Assembly: GCA_026008535.1 (NCBI GenBank)
Contig: BRKX01000017.1
Span: 6,154,501-6,218,500 of the forward strand
Direction of reading: 5' to 3'
DNA: 64,000 nt
From: Perilla frutescens
Lineage: Eukaryota > Streptophyta > Magnoliopsida > Lamiales > Lamiaceae
Made by a program: the position numbers and the translations under genes. The notes below the pieces were generated by a model. The model was given only the letters and a program-made list of their open reading frames with translations, made no database searches and had not been told where the DNA came from. Of this stretch, positions 45,201 through 55,231 are shown one piece after another (position 1 is the first letter of the stretch; each line of letters opens with the position of its first letter).

Positions 45201-45635
45201 ATACTGCGTCTGATATAGGAGTAAGATGGAGTAGGTTTCCATTTATTAAAAGATTCAGGAAGCTCAAAATCAACTGGGCTTCCGATCTCCTTTACCAGCT
45301 TATTGAATAACTGACCAATCCCGATGCACACAGCGCTCTGATGAAGTAATTCAACACAAAAATTACTAAGAAATTTGCAGCATCATTATAAGTAATTAAA
45401 TTTAACAAAAAAAAAAGACCTTCTTCATAGCAGGCATGAGGTTCGACAGGGACTAATAGTAACAGATAAAGCTATTTCTGAAAAGAAACACCAGAAATCA
45501 TCTAGCGTGAGGGGAAAGCAACAAAACAATTTTGCTCCGGGTACGCCGCCAGAATTCCGGATACGGCTACCTGGAATCTATCGGTAATAGCGGAGAGCGG
45601 TCGCCGAGAGCAATTTCCGACGACGGAGAAACCAT
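39203..45635 (-). CDS. ASHH3: histone-lysine N-methyltransferase, ASHH3/ASHH4-like (AWS-SET-postSET), 12 exons
   Basis: Exons on the minus strand: 45635-45571, 45335-45205, 45091-44980, 42375-42276, 41922-41844, 41764-41593, 41520-41440, 41352-41175, 40034-40007, 39888-39777, 39404-39356, 39274-39203. All introns are GT-AG, all phases agree, and the sum is 1179 nt for 392 residues. The N-terminus contains GQLFNKLVKEIG and FELPESFNKWKPTPSY. The AWS domain is residues ~80-132 (10 or more Cys). SET is ~135-248: SAM site G141-M-G143, R205-YINHSC-C212, and LTYDYQ at 242-247. Post-SET is C257-Y-C259...C264. The C-terminus is MFEDGISEFLDLSKEEWE. All catalytic motifs are intact. By family it methylates nucleosomal histone H3 (H3K36 class). 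Arabidopsis ASHH3 (SDG7), as I recall about 363 residues, has the same layout; ASHH4 cannot be excluded. Intron 3 is 2.6 kb because of transposons. Confidence 0.92.
42435..44010. mobile_element. long-TIR (MULE-like) DNA element in intron 3
   Basis: The left arm (about 42435-42545) and the reverse complement of the right arm (about 43905-44010) align over roughly 100 bases. Both read GCATATT, then a repeated GTACTTT motif, GTTGGGTAA, and TTTTGGTAAAAA followed by AGGTCCTTC. Long imperfect inverted termini of the TCCCTGTACTTT type suit a non-autonomous Mutator-like or similar element. I could not define a target duplication, so exact ends are open. A second element sits inside it. Confidence 0.6.
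42638..43386. mobile_element. hAT-like non-autonomous transposon (749 bp)
   Basis: Ends are CAAGGTTTAAAAAGGC and the inverse of CATGGGTTAAGAAGGC, 13 of 16 bases equal. Both sides have an 8-bp target duplication, GTTGTAAG (42630-42637) and GTTGTGAG (43387-43394), one mismatch. An 8-bp duplication with short C-A-type termini is the mark of the hAT superfamily. Subterminal GCCTCA/TGAGGC words recur. No transposase; the minus frames (43141-42748) are not recognised. Confidence 0.75.
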
Positions 45636-45964
45636 GGCCTTATGATCTATGCAAGAATCTTCATCACGAGAAGATGCAGAGTCGTTCCGAAGATTGGCGG
45701 CTAGGGTTTCGAAAACTTAGAGAGGAGAAGACTCGTTTGCCCCTTCTATTATTTTATTTTATACTTTTGAAAGATTTTTCTCCTCTATAATTAGTTTTAC
45801 CAGCGGATGACTCTACGATCTCAATCCGTTACTAATTGATCCTTTTTTTTTTCTTTTTGATCTTTTTTTTCGTGGTCTTTTTTCTTTTTTTTTCTTTTTT
45901 TTTAATTTTTAATTTCTTCTTATTTTTTATTTTTTACAAATATATATATATATATATGTTTTTT
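45636..45964 (-). promoter_or_regulatory. 5' leader and promoter region of the methyltransferase gene
   Basis: Upstream of the ATG the leader holds two short upstream frames, for example ATGAAGATTCTTGCATAG ending 24 bases before the start. An AAACCCTAG element (about 45700-45708, minus sense), a telo-box-like motif common in plant promoters, precedes it. Beyond 45730 the DNA is T-rich low complexity with (TA)8 at 45942-45957. No clear TATA box is seen on the minus strand. Confidence 0.45.
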
Positions 45965-46052
45965 TTATCAGATGTCTCGCGTATTGCATTGGCCCAACGC
46001 TAACACGTGGGCTCGTGCACTGCACTCGATAAATATTTTTTTAAATAAATAA
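45965..46052. repeat. unit 1 of a dispersed ~150-bp repeat
   Basis: It carries GTCTCGCGTATTGCATTGG, then GCTAACACGTGGGCTCGTG and CACTGCACTCGATAA. Related text occurs at 49235-49246, 52058-52125 and 52195-52262. In the best-preserved copies the spacer reads CCTAAAATTAAATTGAATT. The unit can fold: GGCCCA pairs with TGGGCT around a short loop. Its TA-rich spacer was the target of the element at 46066-49133. Confidence 0.6.
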
Positions 46053-46379
46053 ATATATATATATAGGAATAGGTTCAAATGGGTACTAGATATTCACGTG
46101 AGAACTAGGTACCATACTTATTTAGTACAATTTTATAGTTTATTTTATTGTATTTTAGTGCTAATTTTTTTTAAAAAAATTATAGCTTATCTTGTTGTAT
46201 TTTAGTGCTAACTACACTAGCACTGAGAACCAATCTAATCCACACATCTATTCAATTTGGACTGCTGCAGATTAGACTTTTAAGCGGTGGTAAAATTGTG
46301 AATTTTTACAAGTTTTAATTATGCGGGGGTATTTTGGTAATTAACATATTTCTTTCTTGACTCCTTTATTTCTCTCTCT

Positions 46380-46620
46380 CTCAAAAGAGCTTATCGACGA
46401 GTGACTGAAACGGAGCCCTCCTTCTCAGTGCTCGAACGAAAGGTGTATCATCTGACGATTCTAATACATTTTCTCTCTCTTGATTGTGGATCGAGTTGTG
46501 AATCATCTTTATTTTCCGCACCATTTTTTATTGGGGTTTTGGGCGTGATTCACAGATTTATGATTTTGATTGTCTTTTTTAGGGTTTAGCTTTGTGTGGA
46601 AGTGTAATGATGATATTTTT
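46380..46620 (+). other. leader-like segment inside the TA-flanked element
   Basis: CT-rich text (TTTCTCTCTCTCTC, then CTCTCTCTTGATTGTGG), an open frame at 46401-46589 and TTTTTTAGGGTTTAG resemble the 5' leader and first intron of a plant gene. It may be captured host DNA. No protein is recognised. Confidence 0.3.
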
Positions 46621-46723
46621 CCGTCATTCATGTGCAGATGTCGTATGATTTTGTTAGATTATAATATATGAAATTCTGAAAATCCTGCATCCATGAAAGC
46701 AAAAATATATATGGTTGATCATC

Positions 46724-46725
<2 letters not shown>

Positions 46726-46759
<34 letters not shown>

Positions 46760-46773
46760 GAGAGAGAGAGAGA
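46726..46773. repeat. (TG)n-(AG)n microsatellite
   Basis: About 13 TG units followed by TATATA and seven AG units. Confidence 0.95.
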
Positions 46774-47419
46774 CTGATTTCTTGAAGAGGAGAATTGTTG
46801 ACAACTACCCATGGCACAAATCTGTGTCGAGGATTGAGCTGAGTTGTTTCATCAGCATATCCTTTCTCAAGCTGCATTGAGTAGAAAACATAAATTTCCA
46901 CCTTAATTCCACTTGCATAACAATGCTGCTAATTGCTTGTTTATTTTTACATTATATATGTACTACTAATTTATTATTACAGTTAGACATTTTATTATAT
47001 GCAACAAAGTAAATGCTAGTTTATATATATAAAGTAATTAACCTCAAAACCAAGGTCATTATTGTAGCAATTGTTGATAGGTGTGGGATCCAAATTATTT
47101 GCACCTAAACACGATCGTCATTCTGTGTGTGATCTATTTTAGCACTGTTATAACTTATTTTAGCACTACTGTTAACTATTTTAGCACTGTCATGTACTTT
47201 AGCACTATTGTGATCTATTTTAGCACTGTTGTAACATATTTTAGCACTACTGTGAACTATTTTAGCACTTAGGTTGATGAAGCTGATTAAGCTGTTATTT
47301 TCAATTTTTCACGATCAATACTTTAGCACTACTCTAAACTATTTTAGCACTGTTGTAACCTAGTTTAGCACTACTGTGAACTATTTTAGCACTGCTGGAC
47401 TTGAATAGAAATCAAATAG

Positions 47420-47581
47420 ATTGAAGAGGAAATTGTGCAAGAGAAGGAGCACACATTGATTAAGGATTTGACTGCTGTTGGTGGAGCTGAATCTCGACAT
47501 GGCTACAAGAAGGAAGTTGATACATTGATGGCGAGAGCATTGCACAATAGGGAAAATGATATGAACAGTCGAGTTGTATGA
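47420..47581 (+). pseudogene. coding-like fragment inside the TA-flanked element
   Basis: A 53-codon open stretch without upstream ATG encodes IEEEIVQEKEHTLIKDLTAV followed by GGAESRHGYKKEVDTLMARA and a short hydrophilic end. Its composition (charged helix, balanced hydrophobics) differs from the surrounding low-complexity DNA and looks like an exon piece. I do not recognise the source. It could be a captured gene fragment. Confidence 0.35.
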
Positions 47582-47944
47582 TTCTTCGTTATTCTAGATG
47601 AATGATTCTTTCGACTACATATCATCAGTTTTGGAGAATGAGAAGAAGGTAGATTCAAATTTTGTATATAGACATGGTGTCTTGGTTCATCATTAAAGAT
47701 TTTGCTTCTGTACATTAGTTAGCTTATGTTGCAAAATCACTTTTTATTATTCTAATGTAAAGAAAAATATTTATCTAACTTTGAATCTAGTCATTCATTT
47801 TTATATTGTTTTTGCAATGTCTGAAAATTTCCATTGCTTGATTATAGTTATTATCTATGACTTCTGCATTTTGTTTCTTTGCAACCACCTGTTACAACAG
47901 CCAAATAAAAACCACTCAAGTAGAAGAAATATAGTACATTGATG

Positions 47945-48950
47945 TCATGCTAAACAAGGGTCGTGTTAGTGCTAAAATAAGTCATGACGGTGCTAAAATA
48001 AGTCATGACAGTGCTAAAATAGGGAATGACAATGCTAAAACCATAAATTGAAAAAAATATATACGTAAATCACATATACAATACTAAACTCTAAACTACA
48101 GTGCTAAAAACGGAAGATCATGAAGCATAAAAAGATGCCGATGATATTTTTTTATTGTAATGCTAAACAATTGTCATACTAAACAAGGGTCATGTTAGTG
48201 CTAAAATAAGTCATGACAGTGATAAAATAAGTCATAACAGTGCTAAAATAGGGAGTGACAATGCTAAAACCCTAAATTGAAAAATATACGCGTGAATCAC
48301 ATATACAATGCTAAATTCTAAACTACAGTGCTAAAAACGGAAGATCATGAAGCATAAAAAGATGTCGATGATATTTTTATATTGTAATGCTAAACAATTG
48401 TCATGCTAAACAAGGGTCATGTTAGTGCTAAAATAAGTCATGACAGTGCTAAAATAAGTCATGACAGTGTTAAAATAGGGAATGACAATGCTAAAATCAT
48501 AAATTGAAAAATATACACGCAAATCACATATACAATGCTAAATTCTAAACTACAGTGCTAAAAACGGAAGATCATGAAGCATAAAAAGACGTCGATTATA
48601 TTTTTTTCTTGTAATGCTAAACAATTGTCATGCTAAACAAGGGTCATGTTAGTGCTAAAATAAGTCATGACAGTGCTAAAATAAGTCATGAGAGTGCTAA
48701 AATAGGGAATGACAATGCTAAAACCCTAAATTGAAAAATATATGCATGAATCACATATACAATGCTAAATTCTAAACTACAGTGCTAAAAACGGAAGATC
48801 ATGAAGCATAAAAAGATGCCGATGATTTTTTTTATTGTAATGCTAAACAAGGGTCATGTTAGTGCTAAAATAAATCATGACAGTGCTAAAATAGGGAATG
48901 ACAATGCTAAAACCCTAAATTAAAAAATATACGCGTGAATCACATATACA
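47945..48950. repeat. ~227-bp tandem repeat, about 4.4 copies
   Basis: Starts of TGCTAAACAA at 48161, 48389, 48615 and 48841 give periods of 228, 226 and 226. Each unit contains several AGTGCTAAAAT boxes spaced by ATAAGTCATGAC (a palindromic GTCATGAC), then a spacer with CGGAAGATCATGAAGC. The first and last copies are partial. Confidence 0.9.
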
Positions 48951-49247
48951 TTGAAATTTCAAATTTTACCCTTATTAAGATTCAAGAGCTGCGAAGTTGG
49001 ACGTTATTACAATTATGCCACCGCGTTTTTTTAATTTTGGAATGGGTCTTGACCGTCCAAATAGGCGAGATCTGTGGCTGAGATTGGTTCTCGATTCTTA
49101 CCTACGGTGTGGTTCCTTCTTGAACCCAACCCGATATATATATATATATATATCATAACATTGAACAAGTGAACACTAAAATTAAATTGAATTAATTAAA
49201 ATTTTGAATTAATTAATTTAAATTTTTTATTCATCGTCTCGCGTAGT

Positions 49248-52066
49248 TGTAATACCCCGAAATATTTTAGAAGATTTTATTCAACTTATGTTCTCCTCTG
49301 GTAATTTAGAAAATAAGTTGGGTCCTTAAAGGACTCAAATAAAGAAAAGTCGCAGCTAAGGAAATATGTTAAATCTAATTTGGTCAAAAATTACCTTAAA
49401 AATATGTTATGATATTTTTCTTGGGTTGATAGAAAATGTTTCAAGAATCCTGCCAACTTTTGAAATTTCAAATTTCGAGTTCAAATGAACTCTTGGCACA
49501 ATTTTAAGTTGAAAAATAATAAATTTAATAGAAAAAGACACATCCGTCATTATCCGATTTCTTTTTCAAAAGATTATCTTATTCGTAATTATCATATTCT
49601 TTTTCCATCATTATCCTTTTTCTTTATTCATTATTATCCTATTTATTTTTCCTCTATAAATAGGAGCTTAAGGTTTCATTTTTCATTCATTTTCAAAATC
49701 GAAACGCCGAGCAGCTTCCAGAGAATGTACGACTCTAGTTTCCTATTTCAATTCTGAAATAGTCATTTTGAAGGTGTCAACGCGTAGATCACAAATACAT
49801 GATTGAAATGATGACACGAAGGATGATCACGATAGAAAATCATCGTGACCACCACCAATTCCTCAGAGAAGATACTTTCTCCAATTCTGGTCATTCGGAC
49901 CGATGAATTTAGAAATTTCAAGTTCTAAATATGCTTATATTTCGATTGTCTTTAATTCTACCGATTCTGATTTTTGATGTTGTGAGTTTTCGGTATTTTT
50001 CCCCATTTTTATTTTATGTAAATCTCATATCTACTCTTCCTGGATAGTCGTATTAGGAATCTTCTTTTTATAAATAGTCTTTGATCATTTGGATCTTGTA
50101 GTTAACGAAAATAGATTTTTGATTTCTCGTCGTTTGAAATCCGGATCCGAATATTATATTATAAATCTGCCCAATTTGAATTTATGTTCTAGCCGTCCGA
50201 TCTGTGATCTGATTACACCATTAAATTACTTATTTTTTGCACTATCAAAAATTGTACTTTTGAGTGAAAATCCAACGAGTATCGAGCTCGATCGAGACCG
50301 ATACATTTTCAGCTAAAATCTGTGAATATTGTTACCGAAACCCCGTTTCACCCATTTTGGGTCGTCAAATCGAAAATGTTTCTTCTCAAAAGTTGCTCCA
50401 AATATTATTTCCTATAAGTCTGCCAAGTTTCACAATCTCGTTGCGAGTTTTGAATAATTTCAATTATTTAAACTAGACAATTATTTTTATACCGGGAGCA
50501 TGTATTATCGAAAAATTCTTATATTCTCATTCTTTAGTCTTGGCATATATAGTATCATCCCTAAATATTTTCATAATTTCTGAGTGGTTAAAAAGTGTTG
50601 TGGTGTAGATCTGGTAAAATTTGGATAAATGACAAGTTTTGGAAAGAGACCTCTGTCAAATTAGTTGATCCCAGTAAAGCAAGAATAACGTTTTGGAATT
50701 TATTTCCTTCTTCGTCGAAATTATTCAAGGTCTCTAGCGTCGTGCAATCTATTGTAGAATAGAATAGAATTAATAATAGTTCTGTTTATAGTAGATTAAT
50801 TCCCGAAAATATAGTGATTATCCTGAGTTGAAGTTTACCTTCTGTAGTACCAGCTGAGCTAGAGAAAGAGTATCAGGGTTGATTCTTCAGAAGTTAGCTT
50901 TTCAGAATCCCGAGAAAGGTGGGTTATACTATACTATCTTTACAAATTGTATCTTTCGAGTTATTAAGCTCTGCTTTGCTAAAATTGCATATGTGACTAT
51001 CTGTGTTAAATATTTAAATGCTACTGTATGTTGTCGGAGTCTCATAAACCAGCACTATGTCAATGTGAGTAGCTACAGTATGCATGCATTATTTGTCCTG
51101 CCCTACTCCTTGTCGGTGAGACTAAAATGAAACACTTATTGGTTATACTCTTTGGGTATACTATGGTCATACTCAACGTTATGCGCTAGTGATGTAGTTT
51201 GGGTTGCGGGCAGTGACGGGTTATACTCTTAAGCACTTCACGATAAAATGTTTTGGTGAACTTAGGTTGCTTCTAACTTTTAAACCTCCTAAGCTTCACT
51301 ACCTGCATGGACACAGATAGATTACTTTTACAAAATGATTTGCATAACTTAATTTGTGAGAACTTGCCCACTGAGTGCATTAGTACTTAACCCAAATCTT
51401 TTCAAATATTTTCAGGTCAGTAGGCTGGAGCGTGGAGGTGACGAGGTTAAGATATGGGCTATTATGATTTACATATTTTTCCGTTGTTCCTTTTTGTTAG
51501 TATTCTGTTAAGAATTGAGCTTTCGCACTTATGATATTCTTTTGCTAAATGCTAAGAATCCTGATCTTGGTATTTTGTTGATATGATTCTGCTTCTCTGA
51601 TTCTGAACATTTGTTGATTTCCTAGTTAACATGTATCATATGTTTAGCTATATAATTATTCCAATGGGTGAAAGTCCATCTTTCGTTATGTCTATTTGAT
51701 CATTCATTTTGGCCTATGGAGGGCATAATTTGTTCAGTATATTGGTTTCTGTTTCTTTTGTCGGCCTATGAATACGTCTATTGATTGTTGGTATCTGTTT
51801 ATTTGTTTTCATTTGACCTATGAAAGGGCTTATTGAATTGTTACAGCCTCCATTATTCTCTTATAAGCCGTTATAAACGGGAATTCGCTCTAGTTACAGA
51901 GGTTATGATGTTTAATTTTCCGGAAGGCATAACCTATCTTTTGGCATACTCGATTGTTAAATTTTATTCCAAACATTAATCCTTTTTGGATTATCACCCC
52001 GTCGTTAATTAAATTACCCCATTTCTTTCCCGCTTCTTAATTCCCACCCTCCGTGATGTCTCGTGC
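49248..52066 (+). repeat. gypsy (Tekay/Del-like) solo LTR, about 2.8 kb
   Basis: It begins TGTAATACCCCG like the LTR at 57799 and shares the downstream blocks. These are CCTCTATAAATAGG (about 49650), CCACTGAGTGCATTAGT (about 51369) with TTTTCAAAT and CAGGT following, and a GTTACAG block near 51900. No internal domain follows it. The right edge is uncertain: the LTR text fades near 52050, just before the ~150-bp repeat resumes (GTCTCGTGCAGTGCAC). It split unit 2 of that repeat. Confidence 0.65.
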
Positions 52067-52262
52067 AGTGCACTAGCTCAACGTTAACGCATGGGCTCGT
52101 GCACTGCCCTCGATAATTAGTTTTTGAAATAAATATATACCCTGAAATGGAACTAGTGGACCCTAAAATTAAATTGAATTAATTTTTTTTTATCTAGCGG
52201 CTCACGTAATACACTTATTCGAAGCTAACGCATGAGCTCGTACACTACGCTCGATAATTAAT
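52050..52262. repeat. units 2 and 3 of the ~150-bp repeat
   Basis: GTCTCGTGCAGTGCACTAGC (52058) and GGCTCACGTAATACACTTATTC (52198) are each followed by GCTAACGCATG-GCTCGT and CTCGATAATTA. Spacing is about 140 bp. Between them lies CCTAAAATTAAATTGAATTA, which also occurs at 49170, before the solo LTR. Confidence 0.65.
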
Positions 52263-53229
52263 TGCAATTAAATAAAAGATTTTTGGAAAAAAAAATAAAA
52301 AAGAGTGTTTCTAAATACATCACTAATACTTCAATATTAATTAATTATTAATTTACATAAGTACCCTTCAAAATTTTATATAAAAATTGAAATCCTTACC
52401 TTTCTTCTTTGGCGCACCTTGAATTAATGGAAGCATACATCATTTTTTTTTTCTTTTTTCCGCCTAGATTTGTATTACTCTTCGTCGATTTCTCCAGGCA
52501 TCCACCTTCTCATTGTAATCCCTTCTTTAGAAATTCCAATGCCTCGTGATAAAGCGATGACCAACCCGCTCATCTCTAAAACATCAAATTCAACTCCGCT
52601 AAACCACAAACCTTAGAAAGACTCCAACATACTATGCTTGGATGAAAACTTTTTCGAAACTTTCATTAATGATCAATTCAAAAAATATTTTCAAACCAAA
52701 CTTAATGTTTTGGAATAATTTTTTAGAATTCAACTGTGTTTTGAAGAAAAAAAAACATTTTCAAACTTGATTGTTATCATTTGAAAATTTACGTTCAAAC
52801 ACCCATCAAGAGAGGCGGATAATATTGGATCGAAAGAGAAGGTGTCCAAGAGGGACGAGGCATGGGGTTGTTGTTTAGGTGTTGGGAGTGGTAGTGGCGA
52901 TAGAGATGATGGATCTTGTTCTCTCATTCATCTTCCATACCTCTCATTTTCTTTCTTTTATTTTTATGTAGTAAATATGGTGTATATTGAAAATAAAATG
53001 ATGTAAACAGCAACACCCTTAAAAAAAACTGAAGAGGGCACGAAAAAAAAGAGCAAAAAGGAAAAAAAACACAATAGCAAATGAAGAAAAAAATGAACCA
53101 AAAAAAGTGAATTCTCATGTGTGCTTTTTTTTTGTGCTATATCTGGATCTGGAGCGAGTTTTTTGGATCTATTTGACTCATCTAATGAATTGTGATCTGT
53201 TAGATGGTCTAACACAAGTTTTTATCTTA
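52263..53229. other. AT-rich intergenic sequence
   Basis: No gene is seen. Several A- and T-runs (52440-52460, 52740-52760, 53020-53140) generate spurious open frames on the minus strand. Confidence 0.5.
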
Positions 53230-53900
53230 CTAATATGAAACTATGTATGGTTTTGTATGCACTACTAGGTTCATATCAGACGTTCAATACGAGGTCAACG
53301 CGTTGGCTGGTCAACTCGTAAAAAAATCAAAATCAGTATCAACCACAACACTAAAAAGTGATGCGATCCAACCCAAAATTGTATCAGGTTCCAAGATGGA
53401 ATCCCCCGACTCGAATCTCGCAATGCAAACGAACCGTTGATATGTGAAATTGATGACCCTACTGAGATTGAAGACAAGAACCTCGGAACAATAGTGTAAA
53501 CGCCACAAATAGAGGTGATGAATCTGTTTGATAAGTCGGAAATTAAACTCACAGTTCAAAGAAATTCTCACGCAGAGAAAATATCAAATTCAATAATATT
53601 AAACTTGTCCAATGAAAAATCCAATACAAGCTCTTATATAGGTTGGCGGAAATTAGCAACCCCTAGTAGGAATTAGATAACAAAAACGAAATAAATAGTC
53701 TAAAAATTCAAAAACAGTCAAAATTCGCTACTGGGCGAGACATGGGCCCACTCACGTCTTGGGCCGTGCTGCACCTCGCGCCCGATTTAAAGAAATACCC
53801 CCTGCGGTATCATGCAGATCACTAGCGCTACACATCGTGCCGGGCGACGCGTCCGATCCACTCGCACCCTTGCTCGCGCTTTTCCTCCCGAACACTTGAA
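53230..53900 (-). repeat. probable degraded gypsy LTR (minus strand)
   Basis: Read on the minus strand, a GC-rich zone with CACG/CGCG words (about 53880-53750) is followed by ACCTATATAAGAGC (about 53643-53630) and a leader with CTCTGCGTGAGAATTTCTTTG. The same order (GC-rich U3, TATA, leader) is seen in the LTR of element B. No primer site is evident, so this is tentative. Confidence 0.4.
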
Positions 53901-54689
53901 CTCATACCAATTAATACATATTTACGAATATGCTTTCTCCTTTAGTCCAGCCATTCTCCGTGTTTAAGATATAATGTTTATTAATTAATTATGTCAGCCT
54001 CTGACTGCTATAATTAATTAACATCTAAAACCTTGAGTAGTACCACAAAAGCTTTACCATGTAAGGAATAAATTCCACCTGCAGGGTTTCAACATGAACT
54101 TGTATTTCCTCAAGAGAACATCATCAACTTGGGGCACCAGGACACGGTGCTCATACATACTGCTCGAGACACTATGTATACATTGTTATTACCCAAGATA
54201 TCAAGTTTGATCTATGAAAAGATCTCACTCATTGATAAATCAAAGTAATAAATAACACACACACAAGCTCACCAATATCACATGAGTTCAGAACCCGAAC
54301 TCTGTAGATCTTTATTCTCTCAGTAACTGGGTCAGAGACAGAGAATAGTATCCTATCACGATCGTCCTCAATACACTAACAAGTGTACTAGAATAATTAG
54401 TTAGTCAAGATAAACTAATTTATCAGATTATTCTACGGTGTACCGATGGTGTGTTCAGGACCATCTAAGCTGTGAGCTCTTTAATACATTACAAGGTTCT
54501 AATGATATGATCTTATCGTGTGACTCCCCACACCATATCATCTACAATGTAAGTATATGGAACATTGCATAGAACAATTATAGAACATAATCTAAATGCA
54601 AACAGTGACTGCAATAACTTTCATTTCATATCATCATATCATCAGGAAAGTATACAAAGACAAGTCTTCTAATATACAAAACCAACAAG
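53901..54689. other. non-coding repeat-like sequence
   Basis: No gene is found. The composition is even and lacks long runs, and it sits between two minus-strand LTR fragments, so an origin in a retroelement's non-coding region is likely. I cannot name it. Confidence 0.35.
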
Positions 54690-55231
54690 ATCAATCCGAG
54701 ACTTCTTTTTCATGGAAATTGAAATACAGAATATGTTCAGAATTTACATAACATATATCAGAGTAGCAGAATTATAGTGGGATTTGTAAACACTTAAATA
54801 ACAGCAAAAACTTGGCAGCCAACCCACATCCACAGCCACCAACGACCTCAGCATCTCAACCTGAAAACATATGAAAAGAAGGTGTGAGCACTAGTGTACT
54901 CAGTGGGTTTTTTACAAAAACTTCTTCCACAACTCTGAGAATATCCAATAATCAAATGACGGAATATAGAAAGCAAAACACAAAAGCCCTCTCTATACCC
55001 GTAAAACCTTTTCTTTTCTTTTAGGCCCAACCTTGGCTCAAACCTGATGTCAACTATACTCTCGGGCATGCCATAGGATAGAAGAGGGGTTACCTCAAAT
55101 ATCCCAATAAGTCTGCGAGGGAATTAACCCAGCAGTGACTCACTGAAAATGATCAAAGATCACAAATTCTGAGCTCGAGTCCTGGTTATAGCAAGACTAT
55201 GTTCTTCGTAACTTACTTAACTTAAGCTTAT
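54690..55231 (-). repeat. antisense fragment of a Tekay/Del-like LTR
   Basis: Its reverse complement follows 60200-60660 of the LTR on the right. Shared text includes AGTCACTGCTGGGTT, GAGGTAACCCCTCTTCTATCCTATGG, TGACGTCAGGTTTGAGCCA, CCACTGAGTAC and GGCTGCCAAG. It was the target of the Copia-3 insertion at 55232. Confidence 0.85.

Larger units (their letters stand above)
46066..49133. mobile_element. TA-repeat-flanked element with subterminal and tandem repeats (3.07 kb)
   Basis: It is bounded on both sides by (TA)n (about 46053-46065 and 49134-49152). The ends are inverted: left GGAATAGGTTCAAATGGG, right inverse CGGGTTGGGTTCAAGAAGG. Further in, GAGAACCAATCT...CCACA.ATCT...TTTGGAC occurs on both arms (46225-46262 and inverse of 49052-49096). 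The left arm bristles with TTTTAGCACTGT (47130-47400); the right arm carries the complement AGTGCTAAAAT in tandem units. No transposase is seen. It recalls microsatellite-targeting Micron or foldback-type elements, but the family is not established. Confidence 0.65.

Noticed and set aside
47945..48950. Regular direct repeats that could suggest a CRISPR array
   Set aside because: The period is about 227 bp, the whole unit is repeated without unique spacers, and the setting is a plant transposon. It is an ordinary tandem repeat.
53295..53571. Overlapping 85-86 codon minus frames as a gene
   Set aside because: Two different frames cover the same DNA and neither shows a domain. The DNA fits a degraded LTR leader better.
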